Shown one piece after another: positions 33,863 through 44,285 of a stretch of 64,000 nt of DNA. The stretch's first letter is position 1. Every line of letters starts with the position of its first letter. Below the pieces are notes generated by a model, which was not told the DNA's origin, did not search any database, and worked only from the letters and a program-made list of their open reading frames with translations. The stretch is from Bremia lactucae (lineage: Eukaryota > Oomycota > Peronosporomycetes > Peronosporales > Peronosporaceae). The position numbers and the translations under genes were made by a program. The stretch covers positions 2,133,002-2,197,001 of the forward strand of contig NW_027152213.1 in assembly GCF_004359215.1 (NCBI RefSeq), written 5' to 3'.

Positions 33863-34074
33863 TGTAACGGGTTACATGAAATACACACTTAAAGTTTGTT
33901 AATTAATTAATTAATATATTATCTAAAAGGTAGATAATATTTGGAGGATATTACTTTAAATAGTAATGTTCAGAAATCTTATCCAACATTCTCCAAGTAC
34001 TATCTACCTTTTAGATAATGTATCAATTAACAACCTTGAAGTGTTATTTTCATGTAGCGATACACCCCGTTTCA
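33863..34074. repeat. Head-to-head L1 LTR ends (fold-back)
   Basis: The left part (33863 to about 33983) is the start of an L1 LTR on the plus strand (TGTAACGGGTTACATG ... AAGGTAGATAATATTTGGAGG); the right part is the start of another on the minus strand, ending CACCCCGTTTCA at 34074. The two would pair as a hairpin with arms of about 90-100 bp. The right one is the 3' LTR of the remnant that follows. Confidence 0.75.
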
Positions 34075-34113
34075 TGACACCTCCCTTAATCTACAATCAC
34101 TCTGACTGTCATT

Positions 34114-35141
34114 GGATAGAGTGGTAACTATAAGACCACTCAACTGAAACGATGTTAATTGGTCAGAACCATCATCTTTAATTCTAATGCATGGTTAACA
34201 AGTCCATGCGGTGTGCGAATAGTGCGGAGCCTTTGGCTGCGGTTTATGCAGCCGCGGTGACGCATTATTGTCTCTTGCGGCAGACGTTCCGTCTGCCGTA
34301 GTATCGTCTTCTCCCGCAGCTCTAAATGTTGCGTGTGGTGGGTCACCTCGTGAATGCGACCTCTCGTTGGAGGTCGACTGTGAGTGCGTGTCGAACGAAA
34401 TGGCAGACTCGGAGAGAACAGATCAGTCGCCTGATCATCGTCAGGCGGCTGACTATGAGCCTTCGAATGAGGGGGGCTCAATCGGATATACGTGCTGGTA
34501 GCATTCGCTATAGCATGTTCGGTTCCGACTATGAGGATGATTTCTTATCGCCAGCACCGTCTCCCGTGCCGTCACCCGCACATATGTCTGTGCGTGGTGA
34601 TGACGATGGCGTAAGCCATCGTAATAAAAGTTCTTGTGGTACCCCTGCTTCTGTGGCTACCACTCAGGGGAGCGTAGACAAATAAATTTTCTCGTCTTGT
34701 CCATGAGAAGAACCCTTGGTTTTGCCCGAACGGCTAGTCAATAGCTTGTCTGGAGAGACAACTTCTCACAATAAATATCCCGTATTTATTGCGCCAAAGC
34801 TACATGGCCTTGATCCCAGCGCGAAAGTTATTCGCGCTGAGAAATTTTTTTATCTCGATGCTTTTCTTAAGCATCGATGGTACGGTGGCAACAACAAACG
34901 AGATAAAATTTCGTTGATGCAAGCCTGGAGCGCGTTCATTCGCAATGTCAAAGACATCGGACGCGAAGCCTGGCTTCAAAGACTTAACGCGATTCGCGTT
35001 ACGTTTGAAAAACGAACTCCAACCGGTGCAAGGTTTAAGCTGCATCGGTCGTCACGTGAGGCAGGACTTCCATGCTTCGCGTGGGGTGATTCCTGTCCGT
35101 GTTGTGTTGACAACACGAAACAAGTGAAAGGGGATGTGTAA
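34114..35141 (+). pseudogene. Antisense ORF of an L1 element
   Basis: Starts next to the minus-strand LTR and reads away from it, opposite to the element's own direction. Blocks shared with 44918-44286: AEPLAAVYAAAV (VEPSAAVRAAAG there), MADSERTDQSPDHRQAADYE, PSPVPSPAHMSVRGDDDGV and SSCGTPASVATTQGS. One frameshift near 34485 and stops at about 34683 and 34705 break it. The 34716-35141 part, absent from the other copy because of a gap, adds a helix-rich basic segment (RAEKFFYLDAFLKHRWYGG; MQAWSAFIRNVKDIGREAWL) and a Cys-rich end (CFAWGDSCPCC). Acidic N-terminal half, basic C-terminal half; function unknown. Confidence 0.55.
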
Positions 35142-35610
35142 GCTCAGAGTTATAGAACAAATGGGTAGCATAGTTCCTGGGTCTCGAAATTTCGGACCTC
35201 AACCCTGCTGATCTATAGCGTCGAAATCGAGGCTATGGTCAGGTGATGACACTTCTCGTGGATTCGGGTGCATCACACAACTATTTTAAACTCGCGGCTC
35301 TAAGAAAGAGACCGGCGATGTTTGAGTCGCTTTGCTAGGATGTCAAGCAGGAAGAGGCGACCGTTCGTTTAGCAAACGCCGCACTCGTTCAGTCTGAAAA
35401 GGTTCAGGTAGAACTCGCCTTCATCTTTAGTAACTTCTCCTGTAAAGAGAAGTTCACAGTGCTAGGTATGGAGAGTCCGTATGACCTCATCCTAGGCATG
35501 CCATGGCTGGCAAAACATCAACCATGGATAGACTGGCGTACACGCACAGTTGCGAACTCTACGCAGGACACCGGAAACGTTGTGCTTCTGAACACGGGCC
35601 GAAAAAAACG
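35142..35610 (+). pseudogene. Gypsy protease remnant (L2 type)
   Basis: Parallel to the protease at 20300-20590 and 19780-19870: starts EQMGSIVPGS, then LLVDSGASHNYFKLAALRKR (D-S-G kept), EEATVRLANAALVQSEKVQV, and FTVLGMESPYDLILGMPWLA then KHQPWIDWRTRTVAN. At least two stops. It runs in the same direction as the antisense ORF before it, so it is a fusion of pieces from different elements. Confidence 0.7.
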
Positions 35611-35617
35611 ATGCACG

Positions 35618-36230
35618 ACTGATTGGATGCCAATGACTTTTGCGAAGAAGCGCAACAAGCACGGACAGGTTATGCATCAAAAGGCCCAACTTGTTGCAAA
35701 AGCTTATATGAGAAGTTCGGTATTAATTTATTTAAGACCTACTCGCCCGTGGCTTTCATTAAGTCTTACAGCCTTATTCTTATTGTAGTCGAGGCGTCAA
35801 GATACATGGACGGATAGCTGGAAGCTGACACGGCATGATCTACAGCGTCCCAAAGAAAATTGTGTAAGTGGAGGGGCCTTACGGCATCGCCAGTGCTGAA
35901 AACATGATTTGCAAGCTGGATAACGCACTATGGCCTTTAAGAACCTGTGTATGCATGATTCAAAACGCTACATGCTGTATTCCTGCGAACACGGTTTCAA
36001 AGCAGTGAAGCAGATAAATGCGCTTACCTCATGTGCAAGAATGGCACCTATGTCTACGTATGCCTTAACATTGGTGACTTGATAACCGCTGCCAATACGA
36101 GAAAGGAGATGTAGGATATTAAAGCGGCATTGAAGGTCACTCAAGACGACGGACCTGAGCAAGGAGAACTTTATTCTTGGCATGGCCACAGCAGATTTCC
36201 TCTGATTCAACAGATTCGATACATCGACGA
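35618..36230 (+). pseudogene. Ty1/Copia reverse-transcriptase fragment
   Basis: Copia-type RT blocks in order across frames: KRNKHGQVMHQKAQLVAKAY, KFGINLFKTYSPVAFIKS, CKNGTYVYVCLNIGDLI (the YVDDMI active-site region, altered to NIGD) and QQIRYIDDV. Multiple stops. It ends abruptly at 36230 where an L2 LTR starts. This is the only Copia sequence I see in the window. Confidence 0.7.
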
Positions 36231-36320
36231 TGTAGGCGGGCACGTCGTAATGCGGCCACGCTCTACTTAGCACACACCCTAGCACAGCGAGGAAGCGGTT
36301 TGCACCTGCTTCTCTTGCGT
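36231..36320 (-). repeat. L2 LTR end, cut by gap
   Basis: First 90 bp of the plus-strand view of the L2 LTR (TGTAGGCGGGCACGTCG...). With the element on the minus strand this is the far end of its 3' LTR. The rest lies in the gap. Confidence 0.8.
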
Positions 36321-36420
36321 NNNNNNNNNNNNNNNNNNNNNNNNNNNNNNNNNNNNNNNNNNNNNNNNNNNNNNNNNNNNNNNNNNNNNNNNNNNNNNNN
36401 NNNNNNNNNNNNNNNNNNNN
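36321..36420. other. Assembly gap (100 N)
   Basis: Exactly 100 N. It hides the remainder of the L2 3' LTR and probably all or part of pol, because gag resumes directly on the right. Confidence 0.95.
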
Positions 36421-37303
36421 AGCTATCGCCGAGACACAGCTGTAGGATTGCTCCTCAACTAAGGCAATTTGGATTGCCTTTTCCATCGTCGATGGCACCT
36501 TTCTGAAAAGGGCCTGTCGCGATGGGCCATGCCGTAGTCCGTTCATAAACGTGGGCACCTTAATGTGCTCCGGAATCGGACCTACGGTTATGGACGCCGA
36601 CAGCGAGCGCATCTCTTGCACATACTCTTGCAGAGATCGCTTCGCCTGTCGCACTCCAAAGAAGCACGCCTGAAGCAACACTTCGTTGTTCGGCGTCTGG
36701 TACATGGCGCAAATCTTTGTCTTAAAGATCGCCTGTGTAGATAAAGGCCTTTCTGTCCGCTGTAAGCGCCGAGTAAGCCCACTCTGAGGCCTTACCGCGC
36801 AGATGCGACATAGCGTACGACACCATCCGGCTGTCGTCCTCGATGAGCTGGGCGACACCACATTGCTCCACGGCTAAAAGCCAGTGGACAATCGTGTGCG
36901 CCGCAGTTCCATCGAACTTGGGCGGGTCTATCCGAATGGGCCTCGGTTGATGCGGCCGGGCAGAGAGCATCTCAACAGTCCTGTTGAGAGCCTCGCTCCG
37001 AGCCTGTTCATGCCTCAGCTCATCCTGAGTCTGAGTGACGGACTCCGCCGCAGCATGGCATTGTGCTTCGGACGCGGCCCTCCGCTGTCCGAGCACGAAT
37101 GCCTCAAACTGCTCCAGCTGAGCAACATGTTGCTCAGGAGGACTACCAAGGAGCCCGGCCAGGGCTTGTTCACCAAGTTCCTGCCCCATAAGCCCTGCCA
37201 CCTCCCGATGATGTTCGGAGAGGTGGGGAAAATGATCCCAATCAATATTGAGGCTCATACTCACGTATACACGCAGACATGCGGGTCGTGGGAAGGATTT
37301 CAA
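36421..37303 (-). pseudogene. L2 Gag
   Basis: Best-preserved L2 Gag N-terminus: 193 residues from Met at 37303 (FEAFVLGQRRAASEAQ; PRPIRIDPPKFDGTAAHTIV; SHLRGKASEWAYSALTADRK), then the same one-base insertion found near base 125 of the window. In the next frame it continues AIFKTKICAMYQTPNNEVLL, AKRSLQEYVQEMRSLSASIT and IPEHIKVPTFMNGLRHGPSR to the gap. The zinc knuckle is not reached. Confidence 0.82.
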
Positions 37304-37314
37304 GTGCTACCAAG

Positions 37315-37846
37315 TGTAGGCGGGCACGTCTTAATGCGGCCACGCTCTACTTAGACACACACCATAGCACAGCGAGGAAGCGGTTTAACCTGCTTCTCTT
37401 GCGTGCAGTGAGGTAGTTGTGGTGGGCGCGTTAGCGACCTCACCCAACACACTAAGTACTCTGGTTAAGTGTCGTCACGGGAGCGGTAATTCGGCTCCTC
37501 GTGCGCACTTACCAAGTAGGAGGTAGTTTTCAGACTGATTTATATTTAATCGTATTAAATAAAAATACCTATTTTTACCAATTAAAATGTCATCTTTATA
37601 GATAACACTTAATATGTATTGCGAGCGTATCTTTCTAGATACCTCGCGTAACGGACGACGCTAGACATCATCCCTCCTAATGTGAATGCACCCATGTGCA
37701 TCACATACACAAGGGTTGGTCACAAATGTGCACCACACCCGAGTGCTGGGTCAATTACTATTATTTAGTAATTGACCATCCCTTTAAGTAAACCAAGTGT
37801 ACTTAGCGAGGACTGTGTAACATTTGGGCAACTTGAGCCCGTTACA
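37315..37846 (-). repeat. L2 5' LTR
   Basis: Complete 532-bp LTR, minus orientation (TGTAACGGGC from 37846, ...CGCCTACA at 37315), followed on the minus strand by CTTGGTAGCACTTGAAATCC as primer-binding region. Flanking CATAT at 37847-37851 does not match GACGA before 36231, so the two ends may not belong to one insertion. Confidence 0.87.
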
Positions 37847-38237
37847 CATATATACATGGAAGTCTCATGGCTACTAATTTTGTGTAGCGCAACGTCAAAT
37901 TTTTAGACAAAATAGTAATTGCCATAAGCAGCACCTTACGCATCGACATAAAGACTTATTGAAGCATGTATGAGAAGCAGAAGCAAGTAATATCAAAGCA
38001 TCAAAGTGAGAAATTATAGCGCTTCTGAATGCTACCTTGCCCAAAAAAGAGGTGACCGATTGCAATTGAGCAAATAACATTGTTTGACACTAGGCACTGC
38101 ATGATGAAACAGTCTGTATAGTATAATAAATTTGAGCCTTGGTCGGTCCTAAATGCCTTATTGTAGCAACATTACTAAAACTCGGTCGTCATCAGAACCA
38201 TGCTCTCAATATGTGTACCTCCTTACAAAAGCTACGA

Positions 38238-39110
38238 CTACGGAACTATACCATGATCGCGAGAGTTTAAGATCGACAACTCGAGTTCAAATATAGAATC
38301 CCACAATTTTCCGGTCAAGAAAATGTGACGCGTCGCCGGATTGTATGCAATTCCATTCATAACGGCTTCCTGCTTGTATTTAGAGCGCTTCATGGTGTTA
38401 GAATGGATGTTCGACACCATATAGGGTATCCAATTCAAATCAATTTGCTCTATAACGTTACCAGTCACGATGTCAATACGTAAAATACAGTTTTCGTGCC
38501 ACACATTGGCTAGCAATTCTCCCTCAACATATTCAAGCTCATTCACGTCAGTCACCGCATGACCATCGTTCCGAACGGTGATATTGTGATGCAGCTTGAA
38601 ATCGTCCTTTGGGTCGAAAAAGAGAATGTTGGCAGAACCGTCACTGGCTATAAGAAACTCGCCATCGGTCGTGAGTCCCCAACCTTCCCTAGTGGATGTC
38701 ATGAAAGGAAACATACCGATTAACTGGAAGTCTTGCCGAGAAAGCATTATCAACTGTTGTGCCTTGTACGTCAGCGCGAATACTTTGTCTCCCAACACTG
38801 TCACGCCCTCGCCGAAATGTGACGAATTAAAGCCGAACTCTTGAATGAATGGCATAGATCGTGTGGAATTAGTTTTAAGAAAGTCGGTGTTGAGATCTGA
38901 AAGCTTATACTTGCGGATGAAGGATTTGCCGTTTAGCCCCGTGGATTCAATAAGCGCGCCGTCGTCGAATACGAGACCTTCCGTAAATGCGCTTGTATTG
39001 TGGGGGTGGATGGTTACAAGGCGCACGGCTGTATGAAAATTACCTTTTGATGAAATGAAGCAGGTAAGAACTATTGCTAGAAACGGCAGCAACCTGAACT
39101 CGAAAGCCAT
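38238..39110 (-). CDS. Secreted glutaminyl-peptide cyclotransferase
   Basis: Single exon, 290 residues, with a signal peptide (residues 1-23, FRLLPFLAIVLTCFISSKG). Plant/bacterial-type glutamine cyclotransferase, a beta-propeller: FTEGLVFDDGALIESTGLNG near the start is the family signature; REGWGLTTDGEFLIASDG, VNELEYVEGELLANVWHEN and MNGIAYNPATRHIFLTGKLW follow in the usual order and the length is normal. The enzyme turns N-terminal Gln of peptides into pyroglutamate, protecting them from aminopeptidases. With a signal peptide it acts in the secretory pathway or outside the cell, where it could cap secreted pathogen proteins (inference). It lies head-to-head with the NADPH oxidase gene, 1.09 kb apart. 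Confidence 0.9.
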   Translation of the reverse strand: MAFEFRLLPFLAIVLTCFISSKGNFHTAVRLVTIHPHNTSAFTEGLVFDDGALIESTGLNGKSFIRKYKLSDLNTDFLKTNSTRSMPFIQEFGFNSSHFGEGVTVLGDKVFALTYKAQQLIMLSRQDFQLIGMFPFMTSTREGWGLTTDGEFLIASDGSANILFFDPKDDFKLHHNITVRNDGHAVTDVNELEYVEGELLANVWHENCILRIDIVTGNVIEQIDLNWIPYMVSNIHSNTMKRSKYKQEAVMNGIAYNPATRHIFLTGKLWDSIFELELSILNSRDHGIVP

Positions 39111-40195
39111 ATAGCTCCCGTAGTTTATTATCGACTGTCAGGTGTCGAGCATTTATCTGAATTTCTAATCAAAATTAGATCCTTAATTTGTAAGAAAAAT
39201 GTTACCGTCGAACACACACTTTTTAAGATGTCAATATTATTTCAAAATAACTCCGTCACGACGACATTCGCCTAATTTTCAATATTACAATAAAGCGTCT
39301 CAGCAAACGTAACATATACCGTCAAGTAAAAATCAGGTATCAAAAGACTCTTAAATAATGTAAGCCATCGAATTTTGATCGCATCAAGGTCGGACATACG
39401 ATTTTCCAATAATCTTCTATTCCAAAGAGAAGACTTTGTGCGCGAGAGAGATTGGCAAGGCAAAACAGTGGTATTGTACAGGTGCGGCTCAACATGAACA
39501 TTATTTACAGCCTCTACTCTACGTCACAGGGAAATTGGGGGTGCGTGCAATAAGTAGACATAAATTCCATAGAATCGCAATGTTGAATCGCGCGCATCAG
39601 AGACGGGCTCTTCACATTACAAACACACACTTGATATGCACGCTATCAATGAGAGCTTTCCGGGCCTTCGTGGAATAGAGGATGGCTAAGTTTGCCTTTA
39701 TGACAAGAGCAACTGATAGGGTACATTGAGATTTCAGACATTTGTAGTCTATATGCTCAAGTTAGGATTAAAAAAATTGGAGCCCTTCACTTTCCGTAAA
39801 TTTAAAATTTAAACACGAAATTAATTTGACAGCAAATTTTGTCTGCCATTGGACAAAAGTATCCATTATTATAAAATAATACTACAAATACGTCTGATGA
39901 TTGTTGTCGTTGTATCGAGGAGGGCTCGAATTTTCTCCAAAAACCTGCCTCCCCAAGCCCGCCGAAGTCTGTATAAAGCCAGTAAATGCCTGCACTCTAC
40001 ACCGGTCAAACGTGGCCTATATACTGCTTGCAAGTACTAGTCCATTGGCAATTCTGCCATTGTATTCCTACCCCATAAAAGCTAGGGCGTATCTAGGTCC
40101 GACGCACTTCGCTCTTAGCCGCTTGTGTGCAGATAGCTAATAATTATTGCAAGCTTTTCTTTCACCACGCAAGAGAAAGAAGCACTTCGTAAACA
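39111..40195. other. Divergent intergenic region
   Basis: Shared upstream region of the glutaminyl cyclase and NADPH oxidase genes. No repeats recognised. Immediately before the oxidase start is a CTTTCTTTCACCACGC-type pyrimidine stretch that could be an initiator, but I cannot support an exact start site. Confidence 0.45.
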
Positions 40196-42850
40196 ATGCT
40201 GCAGAAGCGCCAATATCGGATGGACGATACCAGTGGCGACGGATTACAGGGGAGTGTTGCACGTGAGCCAGTGGACAAGCTTAAAATTACGCCGGCCCAA
40301 AATGTTCATCCCTTTCTTGACATTTCGACGCCATCACCGACCTCGCGTAAAGGAGGCAGGAAGAAAAGTATGCAAAGAAAGCGTGTGCCCGTACCACCTG
40401 CGCCTCCTATGCCCAGTCAAGTAATGGCCTCATTTGTGGGCGCAAACGGCTTTATGAATAGCAGCAAGTTTGTGACGATGGATCCTTCCGCCGTCAGCTT
40501 CGTTGGACGCGACGCACCCATGACGAAGGCTAATTGCAAGTCCAGTCATAAGAATCGTCGTCGTCCCAATGTTCAAGCCATGCTCGGTGCGTCCATGGTG
40601 CGCGAGAGCCTGGCACGGGCATCAATGATGTCGTCATTTGCAAACTCCAGGTATGGCCCACAGCCCAGTGGGGATGTAATGTCAGTCCCAGTTCTCGGAG
40701 ACTGCAATTTTGAGCAAAAGTATACCGTCACGATGAGCATGGACGAGCAGGGTATCCACCCAATTGACTCTGCATACACCCCACTTGAGAAGCTAAGTGC
40801 ATTGCGCGAAGTAATGAGCAACATTCCCAGCAAAAATGGCTTTATTGAACGTCAGACGTTTACGCAAGCATTTGAAGTAAATAGTAATGAGTTTAATGGC
40901 TATACCACGAATAGCGGTGCAATTGATGGTAATGCCATTCTGATTGATGCTGTGATGGACCTTGAAGTGGATGTGGAAGCAAAACTTCGTTTTATTTTTG
41001 AAACGCTGGATCCGGACAATTCTGGATTTGTGGTTTCAGATCAAATTGTTCAATTGCTCGAGTCAAACTTTTCGACAGCTAGTATCAACGTCGTGGGAAT
41101 GGACTTTAAGACTGTTGCAAACCTCATGTTTCGCAAAGCTCAGGCACAGAACGAGTCAATGACGTTTGACCAATTTAAAACAGTATTTGCTCCTTATATC
41201 AATGACTCGTACAATTCTCAAAAGCAAGAACCTATGAATATAGCTCCCATTCCGCCCAAGAGCAAATTTAATGCCTGGTACAGCACAAACAAGCTCCGCG
41301 TCTGGTGGCTTCTGCTCTACTTTATTATTAACAATGTGGCCTTTTGGCTCAAGTGGTTTGCGTACGACGTCGACCCCGCCATCGGTTGGGGTCTTCGTGT
41401 TGCCCGTGCAAACGCCCAGATTATCATGGTCAACTGCGTTTTCGTGTTACTGCCAATGTGCCGTTCTATTGCGCAAGTGATGAAGCGTAGCCGTTTTCTG
41501 TGGCGTTACATTCCTTTCGATGATAGTATCGCCTTCCACAAAATAGCAGGAACTACGCTGCTTACTGCTGCCCTCGCTCACACGGTTGCTCACATTGTGA
41601 ATGAGATCTACTTGTACAGGATCGCTACTCCAGACGAAATTGCACGCAGTATCTTTGTTACTCGTCGCGTTTCTGCATTCGTTAATGGTATACGACCTCC
41701 CTTCACTGTCATGATTCAGTCGCTTCCCATGTGGACGGGACTGATTCTATTTTTGATCACATGCATTTCCTTCCCGCTTGCAGCAATCCCCAAGTTTCGC
41801 CAGGGCAATTTTAACGTTTTTTGGTATTCTCATATGCTTTTCGGTCCGTTCTTGGTTGTATTGTCATTTCACGGTGCGGCATCATGGCTCGCCCGCAGCT
41901 CTTCATACATTTGGATTATGCCTCCGTTCATCATCTACCTCGTTGAGCGCCGCTTTCGTTATGCAAAAATGTTTGCAGCGCCTGTGCGCATCATGGAAGC
42001 CATCGAGCTAGATGGCACGGTTGCTTTGTTTATGGAAAAGCCCCGTCGTTTTGTGTACCGACCCGGCATGTACATGTTTGTGAATTGTCCGATAATTTCG
42101 TCTCATGAATGGCACCCGTTTACTATTTCGTCTGCTCCAGGGGACAATTATATTAGTGTTCACATTCGTGCTTGTGGCGACTGGACAAAAGCATTGGGTA
42201 GAGTCATCTCGGACTGCCACGAACGCAAGGCGCTGTACCCAAACATTTATTTGGATGGTCCAGTTGGCGCTCCAACTCAAGATTATCACCGCTACAAGAC
42301 TGTGATATGTGTCGGTGGTGGCATTGGTGTTACTCCGTTTGCCTCAATTTTAAAGGACGTCGTACACCTATGGGAGGAAAATCGCTGCTTAAATTGTAAT
42401 CACGTCCGGCATCCAGGCTCGTTTAAAATCCAAAAACTTTATTTTCATTGGGTAACCCGTGGACAAGAATCACTGAGTTGGTTTGAAGAAACGATGAATC
42501 AAATTGCCGAAATGGATCGCGACAACGTGATTGAAACTCACCAGTACTTGAGTACGCTGAAAGGAGGTGAAAACACGTCGCAACTGAAGATGTTTCAGGA
42601 GTTTGTGCATGAGCAAACAGGGAAAGATTTTGTCTCCGGTCTTAACACAAAACAGCTCACGCATTTTGGCCGTCCAGACTGGGACAAGGTTTTTTCTGAG
42701 GCCAGAATGAATCATCCTGGCGAGGAGGTTGGCGTATTTTATTGTGGCCCTCATGCACTCGAAGAAATTCTGGACACCATGTGCAAGCGATATTCGTCCT
42801 CGGACTCGAATGGAACCATCTTTGACTTTCACTCAGAGAAATTCTCATAG
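40196..42850 (+). CDS. NADPH oxidase (NOX/RBOH type)
   Basis: Intronless, 884 residues. A low-complexity N-terminus (about 1-190) is followed by an EF-hand region with loop DPDNSGFV near residue 272. The ferric-reductase membrane domain (about 365-600) has six helices; haem ligands fall in AFHKIAG / LAHTVAHIV and YSHMLFGPFLVVLSFHG. The FAD motif HPFTISSAPGD (about 640) is followed by the NADPH-binding GGGIGVTPFAS (about 706) and the C-terminal VFYCGPHALEE. It moves electrons from cytosolic NADPH through FAD and two haems to oxygen, making superoxide outside or in a lumen; the EF hand implies Ca2+ control. The order matches plant RBOH and animal NOX5. Start chosen at the first ATG after a stop. 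Confidence 0.92.
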   Translation: MLQKRQYRMDDTSGDGLQGSVAREPVDKLKITPAQNVHPFLDISTPSPTSRKGGRKKSMQRKRVPVPPAPPMPSQVMASFVGANGFMNSSKFVTMDPSAVSFVGRDAPMTKANCKSSHKNRRRPNVQAMLGASMVRESLARASMMSSFANSRYGPQPSGDVMSVPVLGDCNFEQKYTVTMSMDEQGIHPIDSAYTPLEKLSALREVMSNIPSKNGFIERQTFTQAFEVNSNEFNGYTTNSGAIDGNAILIDAVMDLEVDVEAKLRFIFETLDPDNSGFVVSDQIVQLLESNFSTASINVVGMDFKTVANLMFRKAQAQNESMTFDQFKTVFAPYINDSYNSQKQEPMNIAPIPPKSKFNAWYSTNKLRVWWLLLYFIINNVAFWLKWFAYDVDPAIGWGLRVARANAQIIMVNCVFVLLPMCRSIAQVMKRSRFLWRYIPFDDSIAFHKIAGTTLLTAALAHTVAHIVNEIYLYRIATPDEIARSIFVTRRVSAFVNGIRPPFTVMIQSLPMWTGLILFLITCISFPLAAIPKFRQGNFNVFWYSHMLFGPFLVVLSFHGAASWLARSSSYIWIMPPFIIYLVERRFRYAKMFAAPVRIMEAIELDGTVALFMEKPRRFVYRPGMYMFVNCPIISSHEWHPFTISSAPGDNYISVHIRACGDWTKALGRVISDCHERKALYPNIYLDGPVGAPTQDYHRYKTVICVGGGIGVTPFASILKDVVHLWEENRCLNCNHVRHPGSFKIQKLYFHWVTRGQESLSWFEETMNQIAEMDRDNVIETHQYLSTLKGGENTSQLKMFQEFVHEQTGKDFVSGLNTKQLTHFGRPDWDKVFSEARMNHPGEEVGVFYCGPHALEEILDTMCKRYSSSDSNGTIFDFHSEKFS

Positions 42851-43705
42851 TTTTGCAAATCTACGTCGTTAGTGTTAGCTCGTATTAGATCAATATACGT
42901 TAATTGTAGTTTAAGTCATCGCGAAGGTTCGTGAATGGTGGATGTGTTGTTCGTTTTTGAAGTTATCTCACTTGCAACAGGAACAAATGCCGGCTATCAC
43001 CCCGCACTTGAAGATCATTTGTGCGAAGATTGTTGCATTATAAGCGGAGACTGATTGTGAGTCATGTCGTCCGCCGCGATATTCAATTGACGTCGATCCA
43101 TCTAGATAAACCACCATTGCAAAGCGTTAATCATAGAGCTCATTTTGATTTTCAAGGTGCGCAATAGTAATAAAAAAATTATGCCTTGACAAAAAATGTC
43201 TTTGTCAAGTCTGGTTGTGTTCCTACGACCGTGTCGTCGTAGCTTAAGATACGCCGATGGTGATAAACAAATGATCAAATAAATTGTCGGTAAAATATGA
43301 AATTGTAAGAGGCTAGACGAAGAGATGAGACCGGTGCTCCTCGATTGTACTGCCCTCAAATAGATGCATTTTGCAAGTTGCTGTCGCGCATAAAAATCGT
43401 CCTAACGAAACATCCCACGTTTTTGAAATAATACTTGCCGGCACTATTAAGCAGTTTCAGTAGCAAGCAATAAGCAATTCTTTCACAGAAATAGAAATCC
43501 TAAGAATATTCGATCCTGCATTGCGCACTTGCGACTATCCAAAAAAGACGCAGTTGTCGATGGCGCAGCAGCTAATGGCGTTGTTCTTATGCGTCGGAAT
43601 AGAGGATATATGTAAGATTTGATTGTCCATGTAACGGGCCATTTTTGCTAGTACTGGTAATTGTACTAGTCAAACTAGGTGCCTCGATTACTTCACGTAC
43701 ACTGT
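42851..43705. other. Intergenic region, no gene supported
   Basis: Downstream of the oxidase gene; no frame with recognisable features. The last 100 bp contain GTAACGGGCC and GTACTGGTAATTGTACTAG, suggestive of old LTR debris, next to the L1 LTR. Confidence 0.45.
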
Positions 43706-44154
43706 TGTAACGGGGCACTGCGACTTGTACTGTTTCAGTACAAGTCCACTTCACACTGCTTCAGTTGTGAGTGGTGCCTTTCGTTAGGTTACGTACACTA
43801 CGTATAGAGGAAGACTTCTCTTAAGACAAGTTAACTTAAGAGGGTAAAATGAAAACTGTATTAATATAGTTAAGTGTCTCTTAATCTATCTTTGTAAATG
43901 CTGACTTAACTATAAACTAATACTAAACATGTAAATGAATTCTTATCTATCTTATCTTGTAACTCTCTTTGATTACTTCTACAGCTGATTAGTCTGCGGA
44001 ATAAATAGACATAATGGTCTATACCTATTTATGGATAAAAATTCAGGATATTACTATATAAAGTAATATCCTCCAAATATTATCTACCTTTAAGATAATA
44101 TATTAATTAACAACCTTTAAGTGTTAATTTCATGTAACGATACACCCCGTTACA
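43706..44154 (-). repeat. L1 LTR (3' LTR of a minus-strand element)
   Basis: 449 bp, TGTAACGGGGCACTGCG on the plus strand, ending CACCCCGTTACA. On its right is the reversed polypurine tract (TCACCCCTCCCTT) and 31 bp of internal sequence before the gap. Closest to the LTR at 55406. Confidence 0.9.
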
Positions 44155-44185
44155 TCACCCCTCCCTTAAACGACAATCACTCTGA

Positions 44186-44285
44186 NNNNNNNNNNNNNNN
44201 NNNNNNNNNNNNNNNNNNNNNNNNNNNNNNNNNNNNNNNNNNNNNNNNNNNNNNNNNNNNNNNNNNNNNNNNNNNNNNNNNNNNN
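44186..44285. other. Assembly gap (100 N) between inverted L1 ends
   Basis: 100 N. Sequence on its left is the reverse complement of sequence at 44925-44955 on its right, so the gap sits inside an inverted pair of L1 3' ends. Confidence 0.95.

Noticed and set aside
36231..37846. A short complete L2 element between the two LTR pieces
   Set aside because: Flanking 5-mers differ and a gap lies inside, so I cannot tell whether the two LTR pieces belong to one insertion.
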